43,050 nt of DNA, from the IMG/VR virus record IMGVR_UViG_3300044821_000049, positions 1 through 43,050 of that record, one strand, 5' to 3'. Positions 21,450 to 27,746 of this stretch are shown piece after piece. Below the pieces are notes generated by a model. It was given only the letters and a program-made list of their open reading frames with translations. It was not told the DNA's origin and made no database searches. The position numbers and the translations under genes are program-made. Within the stretch, counting starts at the first letter, position 1; every line of letters starts with the position of its first letter. Source of the DNA: a virus.

Positions 21450-21743
21450 ATGTACATTCCAATTTCGTTCACCTACCACATGCACTCAGAAAAAGACCCC
21501 GGACCGATTGTGGTCCGGTATTTGGGCACTGACACCCGACCATTCATCACCCTCGACTTCGGAAACAGCGTATCGGTATTTGTAACAGATAAACAACTCG
21601 AAGCGTTGCGGCTGGCCATCGTCGCGTATCAAGACGCCCAGATACTTCAACCTGTCGAGGGCGGTTTACTCACAGCAGAAGACCTCGCAGACAAGGCCGA
21701 GTTACCGACACAATGGGCGAATGCGGAGGACGTCCAGCTATGA
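21450..21743 (+). CDS. Hypothetical protein, 97 aa
   Basis: I chose the ATG at 21450, after AAAGAGGCC. The protein has beta-strand segments (YIPISFTYHMHSEKDPGPIVVR, then FITLDFGNSVSVFVTDKQLEALRLAI) and an acidic tail. It is coupled by ATGA to the ERF gene, so it may help recombination or act on single-stranded DNA, but I recognise no family. Confidence 0.6.
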   Translation: MYIPISFTYHMHSEKDPGPIVVRYLGTDTRPFITLDFGNSVSVFVTDKQLEALRLAIVAYQDAQILQPVEGGLLTAEDLADKAELPTQWANAEDVQL

Positions 21744-22495
21744 GCGGTGAACTGGTTCACCGGGAGTCGCGTGAGGTGACTGCGGCGCCTGAGTATACCG
21801 ACGTGCTGGCCGTGATCGCACGCGCGGCGGCCGATCCATCTGTAGACGTGGCAAAGATGGGCGCCTTACTCCAGTTGCAAGAACATGTCATGGCGGCGAG
21901 TGCAAAGGTCCAGTTTGAAATGGACTTTGCGCGGGCATCGGCAGAGATGCCACTCGTAAGCAAAGACGCGAAACGCGGTATGGGAGCAGCGAGCGGAGTA
22001 ATTCCGTATGCCAGCTACGAGAACCTCAACTCCGTCGTGACGCGCGTTGAGCAGAAGTACGGGTTTACTCGCCGGTTCCTATCTCGGCCAGTTGCTGGCG
22101 GGATTGTCCAGGTGTGTGTGTTGTCTCACAGCGCGGGACATTCCATCGAAAGCGAGATGCAATTACCGCCCGATCCCGGGCCGGGTCGTAACGCTTTGCA
22201 GGCCATGGGCTCATCGCGAAGCTATGGCCGTAGGTATCTCACGCTCGACGTCTGGAATATCGTTTGCATCGGCGCGGATGACGATGGGGAGGCAACCGAT
22301 TTGATTACCGAAGCGCAGGCCCAGACGATTGACGACCTGCTGACTCAGGCCGGGATGTCGCTCGGGACGCCGCAGGCAAAGGAGTCGTTGAAGCGGTTTC
22401 TCGAATTCGCGAAGGCGCCGAAGGTTGGCCAAATAAAGGCTGGCAGGTATGACGAGATCGTGAAAATGCTGCAACGGAAGGCAGCCAGAAAATGA
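21740..22495 (+). CDS. erf: ERF-family single-strand annealing protein, 251 aa
   Basis: Matches the ERF superfamily pattern. After an N-terminal helical region, residues about 50-160 read AASAKVQFEMDFARASAEMP then LVSKDAKRGMGAASGVIPYASYENL, followed by VVTRVEQKYGFTRRF and a C-terminal GSSRSYGRRYLTLDVWNIV, as in P22 Erf-like proteins. It would anneal complementary single strands in phage recombination, working with the exonuclease at 22492. It starts in ATGA overlap with the previous gene and ends overlapping the nuclease. Confidence 0.85.
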   Translation: MSGELVHRESREVTAAPEYTDVLAVIARAAADPSVDVAKMGALLQLQEHVMAASAKVQFEMDFARASAEMPLVSKDAKRGMGAASGVIPYASYENLNSVVTRVEQKYGFTRRFLSRPVAGGIVQVCVLSHSAGHSIESEMQLPPDPGPGRNALQAMGSSRSYGRRYLTLDVWNIVCIGADDDGEATDLITEAQAQTIDDLLTQAGMSLGTPQAKESLKRFLEFAKAPKVGQIKAGRYDEIVKMLQRKAARK

Positions 22496-23232
22496 AAGTC
22501 TACAACGTCGAGCAAGGGACGCCCGCATGGATGGCGCTACGGGCCGGTATCCCAACCGCATCGGAGTTTCATCGGTTCATCACACCGGCGAAGCTGGAGC
22601 GTAGCAAGTCGGAGTCTCACTACATGGCCCGGCTGCTGGCTGAACGGATCACAGGGCGTCCCATCGAAGAGACTGACGGCGAAGGCTACCAATCGCCGTG
22701 GATGAAGCGTGGCAGCGACATTGAATCCCAGGCTATCTCTGCGTACCAGTTTGAGACTGACTGCGAAGTTACGCGCGTGGGGTTCTGTACCACCGACGAT
22801 GGCCTTGTTGGCGCTTCGCCGGACGGGCTGATACTTGCCGCGCATTCAGGTGGGCTCGAAATGAAATCGCCTTCGTTGGCGGTTCACGTCGAGTATCTCC
22901 TAAACCCCCAGGCCCTGGTGAACGAGTACCGGCTACAGTGCTATGGCCAGTTGCTTGTGGGTGAAGGCTGCCTGAACTGGGTTGATCTCGTGTCGTACCA
23001 TCCGAAGCTTCCGCTGGTGGTGGTTCGACTCAACCCCTATTTCGAACCCATGGGCAAAGTGAAAGCGGCCGTTTCAGTGTTCTGCCAGGATCTGGCGGCC
23101 GCGTACAAACGGCTCGAAGCTCAGCATGGGCCGTTCACCCCGACCGTACCGGCCCAGGGGATCGCTTCGGGCCTGTCGGCAGAAGATGAGGAATTGATTG
23201 TTCGCGGGTTGCGAGAGCAGGGAAGGCTTTAA
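22492..23232 (+). CDS. YqaJ-like exonuclease (lambda Exo fold), 246 aa
   Basis: The sequence has the YqaJ/lambda exonuclease hallmarks: N-terminal VEQGTPAWMALRAGIPTASEF, the GASPDGLI motif near residue 107, GGLEMKSPS near 121 (the ExK catalytic pair), and QCYGQLLVGEG. This PD-(D/E)xK enzyme digests 5' ends of double-stranded DNA to give 3' overhangs for the ERF protein. The start overlaps the Erf stop by ATGA. Together they form a Red-like recombination pair. Confidence 0.87.
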   Translation: MKVYNVEQGTPAWMALRAGIPTASEFHRFITPAKLERSKSESHYMARLLAERITGRPIEETDGEGYQSPWMKRGSDIESQAISAYQFETDCEVTRVGFCTTDDGLVGASPDGLILAAHSGGLEMKSPSLAVHVEYLLNPQALVNEYRLQCYGQLLVGEGCLNWVDLVSYHPKLPLVVVRLNPYFEPMGKVKAAVSVFCQDLAAAYKRLEAQHGPFTPTVPAQGIASGLSAEDEELIVRGLREQGRL

Positions 23233-23447
23233 TGGCTCAAATCATTCGTATCAAATGCAAAGATTGCGCGTACTGGAACGAGAGTACCGACAAAACAACT
23301 GGTTTTTGTCGGCGTCACTCTCCAGTAATTTTGTCTCTCGGGGATGACATCGTTGACCCCGAAAGAGATTCGTTTTTTCCCATAACCTATAAAAACGACT
23401 GGTGTGGAGAGTCCGCACCCGTTACCGATGTTGTTGAATGGTCTTAA
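23232..23447 (+). CDS. Small CxxC protein, 71 aa
   Basis: TAATG coupling to the exonuclease. The sequence has CKDCAYWNES, then GFCRRH and a final DWCGE, a Cys2-Cys-His-Cys set that can bind zinc or an iron-sulphur cluster. This type (CxxCxYW...FCRR.....DWCGE) occurs in many phage and bacterial genomes as short proteins of unknown function. A role near recombination genes is suggested only by position. Confidence 0.7.
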   Translation: MAQIIRIKCKDCAYWNESTDKTTGFCRRHSPVILSLGDDIVDPERDSFFPITYKNDWCGESAPVTDVVEWS

Positions 23448-23468
23448 CTCAAAAGGAGTAATCCACTG

Positions 23469-23966
23469 ATGGCAAAGTCTAACTCGCTCACTTTCCGGGG
23501 CGTCCGGTTTTCCCAGGATGCTCTAACAATCGTGGCGCCACCAGAAGCGCCACCGTTTTGCCGTTTAAATTTCCGCAGCGATCTCTCAAGGCCGGTGCTT
23601 AAAGCGATGGAATGGGACACCGGCAAGGGCCTGAAGTCGGGCGGCCTGCTTGGCGGCGAACTCAACGGTATCTCGATGACGCTTGTACCGTCATCGGCCA
23701 CGCTGAAAGATCGGTCCTTGGAACTGGCGGTTTCGACGGTTGACAAGTTTAAGCTGGTGGTAGTAAAAACGAATGGCGAGATTACCGGCTACGAGTTATC
23801 TTTTCAGGTGCGTTCGCGCCAAGAAGATACAGCCGCAGCCGTGTTCATGTACGTCTCGGCGGTTGGCAACGAAAAGGCTCAACTCAAGATCACTTTCACA
23901 AAAGAGCCAAAGCTATCATGCCTGTCGTTGGACGATCCGGCCGAAGGTGAAAACGGCGAAGAGTAG
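23469..23966 (+). CDS. Hypothetical single-strand DNA-binding-like protein, 165 aa
   Basis: AAAAGGAG lies upstream. The protein is beta-rich with a basic middle (FRSDLSRPVLKAMEWDTGKG, then KFKLVVVKTNGEITGYELSFQVRS) and a sharply acidic tail ending in DDPAEGENGEE. The acidic C-terminal tip is a hallmark of single-strand binding proteins, and the gene lies between recombination nucleases. The OB fold is not verified; it may instead be an unrelated recombination accessory. Confidence 0.45.
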   Translation: MAKSNSLTFRGVRFSQDALTIVAPPEAPPFCRLNFRSDLSRPVLKAMEWDTGKGLKSGGLLGGELNGISMTLVPSSATLKDRSLELAVSTVDKFKLVVVKTNGEITGYELSFQVRSRQEDTAAAVFMYVSAVGNEKAQLKITFTKEPKLSCLSLDDPAEGENGEE

Positions 23967-23970
23967 CCTT

Positions 23971-24429
23971 ATGGTGCGACTCACTCCAGAGCAGGCCGAG
24001 AAGCTATTCGCCAACAAGAAACCGAAGGAAACCCGCAAGGGTTCCACTCGGAAACAACGCGATCAACTACCAGAGAATAAGGTCGAAGCGCAGATTGTCG
24101 GCTATCTGCGTGTACTCGGTTGGCGCGTTGCGCGGCGGCAATCTGGGCGCTTTCGCTGCCTGTCGCATCCGGGAGTCGTGACAATCGGCGAACCCGGCGA
24201 AGCAGATTATGAGTGCTTGCGGCCGCTTGTCGGCGGCTGGTTGCCGAACCAGAATTCAGGCAAGTGTCATCACTTTTTTCTTGAAATCAAAGCGCCCGGG
24301 AAGAAGCCAGACGATAATCAATTGCTATTCGGGCGGCGTATGCAGGTGCAAGGCTTCATTTGGGTCTGGTTTGACTCACTCGAAGGTTTCAAGGACTGGT
24401 ACAGGAAGCAAACATACGGCTCAATTTGA
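23971..24429 (+). CDS. VRR-NUC domain nuclease, 152 aa
   Basis: I chose the ATG at 23971; the open frame extends upstream only by chance over the previous gene. Residues 36-130 fit VRR-NUC (PD-(D/E)xK): NKVEAQIVGYLRVLGWRVARRQSG, then EADYEC, HHFFLEIKAPGKKPDDNQ (the ExK motif near 103) and QVQGFIWVWFDSLEGF. Such proteins act as Holliday-junction or flap nucleases in phage replication. An insert between the two halves carries CLSHPGVV and a Trp-rich loop. It closes the recombination operon. Confidence 0.8.
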   Translation: MVRLTPEQAEKLFANKKPKETRKGSTRKQRDQLPENKVEAQIVGYLRVLGWRVARRQSGRFRCLSHPGVVTIGEPGEADYECLRPLVGGWLPNQNSGKCHHFFLEIKAPGKKPDDNQLLFGRRMQVQGFIWVWFDSLEGFKDWYRKQTYGSI

Positions 24430-24460
24430 CATTTTCCGATAGCAACTCAACGGGAAGTGC

Positions 24461-24482
24461 TGTAGTATAAATGTAGTAGTAG
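24461..24482 (+). promoter_or_regulatory. Tandem TGTAGTA element upstream of the 24510 gene (P7)
   Basis: TGTAGTA-TAAA-TGTAGTAGTA: the 4-base spacer is kept, but there is no GTAC at -41 and a normal AAAAGGAG ribosome binding site follows. It resembles a regulatory-protein site rather than the leaderless promoter. Confidence 0.5.
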
Positions 24483-24509
24483 TTCACCATTCAAAAGGAG
24501 ATAGTCACC

Positions 24510-24842
24510 ATGTCAGAACAAAATCAGACAACAGCTTTCCCCACGCAACAGCCAGTCAATCCGGCTGCTGTATTGGAAGCGCGTCGCCACGCGGAGCAGC
24601 AGGTCGCGGCGGCCGTCCAAACGATCGAGAATCAGATCCAGGAACTGGCGGGGTTGTATCGAGAGTTCGGAAAGGAGATCCGCATCGAGTTCGGGCCGAT
24701 CATGAAGCCGAAACGTACCGTGCATCGCCGGACCCACGCGGAGATCGCGGCGGCTGCGGTGGCAGCGGCGCCCGTGGTCAAAGAACCGGCGGCGACACCC
24801 GGGCATGCGGGTAGCGCGAAACAGAAAAGGGGGAGTAAGTAA
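24510..24842 (+). CDS. Hypothetical coiled-coil protein, 110 aa
   Basis: AAAAGGAG precedes the ATG. Residues about 20-60 form a helix (VLEARRHAEQQVAAAVQTIE), then a basic, Ala-rich tail with KPKRTVHRRTHAEIAAAAV and a final KQKRGSK. It resembles short accessory proteins that bind DNA or partner proteins. No family was recognised. TAATG overlap with the next gene shows they are co-expressed. Confidence 0.55.
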   Translation: MSEQNQTTAFPTQQPVNPAAVLEARRHAEQQVAAAVQTIENQIQELAGLYREFGKEIRIEFGPIMKPKRTVHRRTHAEIAAAAVAAAPVVKEPAATPGHAGSAKQKRGSK

Positions 24843-25129
24843 TGGCGTACCAGATCATCCGAACTTACAGCGCTGGCGTCTTTGCTGGCGAAACAAAAAT
24901 ACTCAGTAAAGACGGCAAGCGAGTGGAAATCCGCAATGCTCGCAGGTTGTGGTCCTGGGCCGGAGCAGCTTCGCTCAGTGAGCTTGCTCAACGTGGTACC
25001 AGTAAGCCAAAACTCTGTAAATTCCCGGTGTCTGTCGATCGCCTGGAAATCACGGAAGCCATCGAGTTACTCGATGTAACCGAGGGTGCTCGAGCCTCGA
25101 TTGAGGCCGTTCCTGTATGGACCGAATAG
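24842..25129 (+). CDS. DUF6948-like protein, 95 aa
   Basis: The protein matches my memory of DUF6948: a short strand pair (IIRTYSAGVFAGETKILSKDGKRVEIRNARRLWSW), then AGAASLSELAQRGTSKPKLC and a C-terminal LEITEAIELLDVTEGARASI-EAVPVW. These proteins occur in phage and archaeal mobile elements; their function is unknown to me. The TAG stop is followed at once by the GGGGCC-type repeat array, so any read-through would add a Gly-Pro/Gly-Thr repeat tail. Confidence 0.65.
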   Translation: MAYQIIRTYSAGVFAGETKILSKDGKRVEIRNARRLWSWAGAASLSELAQRGTSKPKLCKFPVSVDRLEITEAIELLDVTEGARASIEAVPVWTE

Positions 25130-25398
25130 GGGCCGGGTCCGGGGCCGGGGCCGGGTCCGGGGCCGGGTCCGGGGCCGGGTCCGGGGCCGGGTCCGGGGCC
25201 GGGTACGGGGCCGTGTACGGGGCCGTGTACGGGGCCGGGGCCGGGGCCGGGGACGGGTCCGGGGACGGGGCCGGGTACGGGTACGGGGCCGGGTACGGGG
25301 ACGGGGACGGGGCCGGGGACGGGTCCGGGTCCGGGTACGGGTCCGGGGACGGGGACGGGTCCGGGTCCGGGTACGGGTCCGGGTCCGGGTACGGGGAG
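25129..25398 (+). repeat. (GGGKMC) hexanucleotide array, 45 units
   Basis: From the G of the TAG stop, 45 hexamers run without a break in phase. Units are GGGGCC, GGGTCC, GGGTAC and GGGGAC (only position 4 is G or T and position 5 is C or A) plus two GTGTAC and a last GGGGAG. All changes are G:C to T:A transversions from a GGGGCC ancestor. Every unit holds a GGG tract, so the plus strand can form G-quadruplexes. Three frames are open (Gly-Ala/Ser, Gly-Arg/Val, Gly-Pro/Thr). I count it as non-coding. It lies just before the replication gene. Confidence 0.9.
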
Positions 25399-25555
25399 TT
25401 AGCTGGCCACGGTAATAGGTGTAAAATCGCCTTGTGCCTGTGGCTGGTTGTCGGTATTCTGAAGGTGTCCCGCTAGCTACGGGGCGCCGAAAATCGCGGG
25501 CCCACGGGAAGGTGCCTCTACACCTTCCCACCTGCGAGACCCTTAGAGGAGGGAC
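25399..25555 (+). promoter_or_regulatory. Promoter and structured leader of the 25556 gene
   Basis: A sigma-70-type promoter is possible: TTGTGC (25432-25437), 17-base spacer, TATTCT (25455-25460). The leader then has CCCGC (25469-25473) pairing with GCGGG (25496-25500), and a strong hairpin GGGAAGGTG-CCTCTA-CACCTTCCC (25506-25529). Its loop CCTCTA is the exact complement of TAGAGG (25544-25549) within the ribosome binding site TAGAGGAGGG. A loop-Shine-Dalgarno pseudoknot could shut off translation. No known riboswitch class was recognised. Confidence 0.55.
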
Positions 25556-26422
25556 ATGAAATCCGGTACAGACGATCATCCAAAGACGCATGATCTAGCG
25601 TCGAAACTCAAGATTAATATTGCGTGGTGCTGCGGTATCCTTGAATGCCTTTGGGCGTTCACGGGAGACTACTGTCCAGCCGGCGATGTTGGTAAGTATT
25701 CCGATACCGCAATCGCCAGGGCTTGCCACTGGACCAGAGATCCCCACGAGTTCGTGGTGGCACTCACCGAGGCTGGGTGGCTGGACGAAAACCAGGTACA
25801 CCGACTGGTGGTGCATGACTGGCATACCCACTGCCCCGACTACGTGAAAAAAAAGGTAAAAAGGGCTGGGTCTGTTTTTATATCGGAAGTTGTTGAAAAC
25901 ACTCAAAACGTGTCCGGACAAAGTCCGGTCATTGACCAGACAATGGCTGCCTCGCGCGCGCGCGATACCCAACCCAACCCAACCCAACCCAACCCAACCG
26001 TGTCCATTGCGGACGTGTCCGCCACGCACAAACACGCGACAGCTCCGAAAACATTTCGAACAGCGGCAGCAAACGGGAATGGAAACCCATCGGCAATACC
26101 GATCCGTCAGCAGCCGATCACAGACTCTGGCTGTGAGGATTGGGCGCACGAGATGTACAAGCGCCATCCGAAGAAAAAGAATCGCGTGTTGGCCGAGAAA
26201 GCAATGACGGAACTGTGGGCCTCCATGCGAGATCCGCCTACAGAATCCGTCGAAATCAGTCGAGTACATAGCCTGTGGTGCGCCACGACCTCATGGACCG
26301 AGAAATCAGGCCAGTACTGCCCGCAACTTGCCGAGTGGATAAACGATCGGGGATACATGAGTGAACCACCGGAAGTGATGGACGATGTTGACAGAATCCT
26401 AAAGGAACGGGGTTTAATGTGA
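25556..26422 (+). CDS. Replication-initiation-like protein, 288 aa
   Basis: The N-terminal 100 residues resemble phage replisome organisers with a winged-helix: LWAFTGDYCPAGDVGKYSDTAIARACHW, then EFVVALTEAGWLDENQVHRL and HDWHTHCPDYVKKKVKRA (the HDW-x-H-APDYVxKR signature in this group). A low-complexity linker follows, encoded by six CCCAA pentamers (25968-25997; TQPNPTQPNPT). The C-terminal about 90 residues (EDWAHEMYKRHPKKKNRVLA) are typical of a helicase-loader-like domain in the same proteins. It probably binds the phage origin and loads the host replisome. It follows the hexanucleotide array, a plausible origin. Confidence 0.72.
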   Translation: MKSGTDDHPKTHDLASKLKINIAWCCGILECLWAFTGDYCPAGDVGKYSDTAIARACHWTRDPHEFVVALTEAGWLDENQVHRLVVHDWHTHCPDYVKKKVKRAGSVFISEVVENTQNVSGQSPVIDQTMAASRARDTQPNPTQPNPTVSIADVSATHKHATAPKTFRTAAANGNGNPSAIPIRQQPITDSGCEDWAHEMYKRHPKKKNRVLAEKAMTELWASMRDPPTESVEISRVHSLWCATTSWTEKSGQYCPQLAEWINDRGYMSEPPEVMDDVDRILKERGLM

Positions 26423-26886
26423 TTGACTCAAGGACAGCAAAAAAATTAATTCACAGGTTGAATGGATTGCCAGGTTATCCCAAGAGGTCTGATGGAGAGG
26501 CCGAGCTAGTGACAGCGCTGATGGAGTCGGCGCAAACCATTCAAATTGCGCAGGCTGTAATTGACTCACTTGCGCAACATGGCGAGCGTTGCCCATTACC
26601 ACTCGACATTCGGCGCGAGTGCCGATGCAAACACGAGGCGCAAGACACGCGTCGCAAGAATTGCGAGTTGTGTGGCGGTATCGGATTTACAATTAAATGG
26701 CGGCTCAAGACTCAAGAGAGACGCGGTGACGCAATCAAGACCACGTGGGAAGACATCACGGAGGACCAGTATTGTGCGTTCGCTTTAACCATCAAGCTAG
26801 ACCCACAGAAACAGGCAGCTTACGAAGGCGCAATTCCATGCTCTTGTCGGAGTTATGTGCCGCAGCAAGCGAGGATAGAAGCATGA
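26419..26886 (+). CDS. Cys-rich hypothetical protein, 155 aa
   Basis: GTG start overlapping the previous stop. The N-terminal half is helical and reads like a helicase loader or winged-helix scaffold (LIHRLNGLPGYPKRSDGEAE). The central part contains CRCKH, then NCELCGGIGF (a treble-clef-like zinc knuckle similar to the CxxCxGxG of DnaJ-like folds), and the end has CSCRSYV. It probably binds zinc and acts next to the replication protein, but no exact family was identified. Confidence 0.6.
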   Translation: MIDSRTAKKLIHRLNGLPGYPKRSDGEAELVTALMESAQTIQIAQAVIDSLAQHGERCPLPLDIRRECRCKHEAQDTRRKNCELCGGIGFTIKWRLKTQERRGDAIKTTWEDITEDQYCAFALTIKLDPQKQAAYEGAIPCSCRSYVPQQARIEA

Positions 26887-27050
26887 GCGACAAACCCAAG
26901 TCGGTATCGGACGATGAGCAACTAGACAAGCGAGTGCGCGAAATCGCTCTCAAGTTGAATATGCGGGCGCTGCAAACGAAGCCGCTAAGTGTTGATGAGC
27001 AACTACGTGAGAAGGAAATTTGGGCGAAACTGGAGGCGATGGGGCTATGA
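26883..27050 (+). CDS. Hypothetical acidic helical protein, 55 aa
   Basis: ATGA overlap with the previous gene. The sequence (DDEQLDKRVREIALKLNMRA then VDEQLREKEIWAKLEAMGL) is entirely helical with two similar DEQL repeats. A simple dimer of helices is likely. No function can be assigned. Its stop overlaps the next start by ATGA. Confidence 0.5.
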   Translation: MSDKPKSVSDDEQLDKRVREIALKLNMRALQTKPLSVDEQLREKEIWAKLEAMGL

Positions 27051-27199
27051 CTCGCGAGCAACTCGACAAGCACGCGGCCAAGATGCGGCGCGAGAACACT
27101 GAGCACATTACAAAGTCAGACGCTGCTATCGGTGGCTGGCGCAAGCGCAGACAGCGCGAGTCACAGCGAAGGGCGCGATGTGTGACAACTGCCAGCTAG
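27047..27199 (+). CDS. Hypothetical basic protein, 50 aa
   Basis: ATG coupled by ATGA to the previous gene. The product MTREQLDKHAAKMRRENTEH then ITKSDAAIGGWRKRRQRESQ is very basic, with an Arg-rich tail, so it could bind nucleic acid. It overlaps the next ORF (start 27178) by 22 bases in a different frame. Supported mainly by coupling and composition. Confidence 0.45.
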   Translation: MTREQLDKHAAKMRRENTEHITKSDAAIGGWRKRRQRESQRRARCVTTAS

Positions 27200-27492
27200 T
27201 CGAGAGCAACGGCTACCAGTGCATGTTGCACGCGCCCGGTACAGCGCTCGAACAGTGCACACCAGCGCACGCGCACGGCATCACGTGGGATGACTGGGAA
27301 TCTCGACGGTGGGCCGTGCTGCGGAGCGAGTATGCGCGCACCATCGGTACGAAATGGGGGAAGCGCTGGCCAACCGCCGCCGAAGTTGAAGCGGCCCGGC
27401 CGATACTTAGTCCGAAGTCTCCGGCCGGTTACGGCATGAAACAAACGGTGCCAAACTATCGCCAGTATGATCGGCATAAGCGGCCCGGTTGA
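27178..27492 (+). CDS. Small zinc-binding protein, 104 aa
   Basis: GAAGGGCG lies before the ATG. The N-terminus has MCDNC and a later NGYQCMLHAPGT, with a further Cys, enough to bind one zinc. A Trp-rich helix (WDDWESRRWAVLRSEYART) and an Arg/Lys-rich C-terminus follow. A DNA or RNA partner is likely. No family recognised. It ends overlapping a TTG that may start the next gene. Confidence 0.55.
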   Translation: MCDNCQLVESNGYQCMLHAPGTALEQCTPAHAHGITWDDWESRRWAVLRSEYARTIGTKWGKRWPTAAEVEAARPILSPKSPAGYGMKQTVPNYRQYDRHKRPG

Positions 27493-27524
27493 CTCGTGAC
27501 CGGCGCGCGGTGTACGCTGCTGGC

Positions 27525-27743
27525 ATGGATGCACCGACACCCGCACCGGCCGCAACACCCGCCGATGGTATCGCGTTTGAACTGCTGTACGACGTGATGA
27601 AGCGCGAGTTTTGCAGGCAGACTGGCCAGCAGTTGGGCATGATACCGCCTATGGACATGCGCGAACCCGAAGACATCGCGGCGTTTGAAGCGCTGTGCCG
27701 CACGTGGTTTTTGCCGTTCATTCCGACCGCTCCGGTGGCGTAG
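27525..27743 (+). CDS. Hypothetical protein, 72 aa
   Basis: I chose the ATG at 27525, because TACGCT lies six bases upstream as at other leaderless starts and TTGACT (27489) sits 18 bases before it. A TTG at 27489, overlapping the previous stop by TTGA, would add 12 residues. The product has an Ala/Pro-rich N-terminus and a helical core (FELLYDVMKREFCRQTGQQL, then DIAAFEALCRTWFLPF) with no recognisable family. Confidence 0.45.
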   Translation: MDAPTPAPAATPADGIAFELLYDVMKREFCRQTGQQLGMIPPMDMREPEDIAAFEALCRTWFLPFIPTAPVA

Positions 27744-27746
27744 CGT

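Noticed and set aside
25129-25398. CRISPR array or iterons
   Set aside because: There are no spacers; the units are six bases, contiguous, and differ only at two positions.
25399-25555. A named riboswitch class or self-cleaving ribozyme in the leader
   Set aside because: No conserved core of the classes I know (for example hammerhead CTGATGA and GAAA) is present, so only the hairpin and loop-SD pairing are reported.
25086-25591. Long open frames across the hexanucleotide array (RGR, GAGS and RTRP repeats)
   Set aside because: They exist only because the array lacks stops in all frames; no ribosome binding site or conserved flank supports them. Read-through into a Gly-Pro tail remains only a remark.
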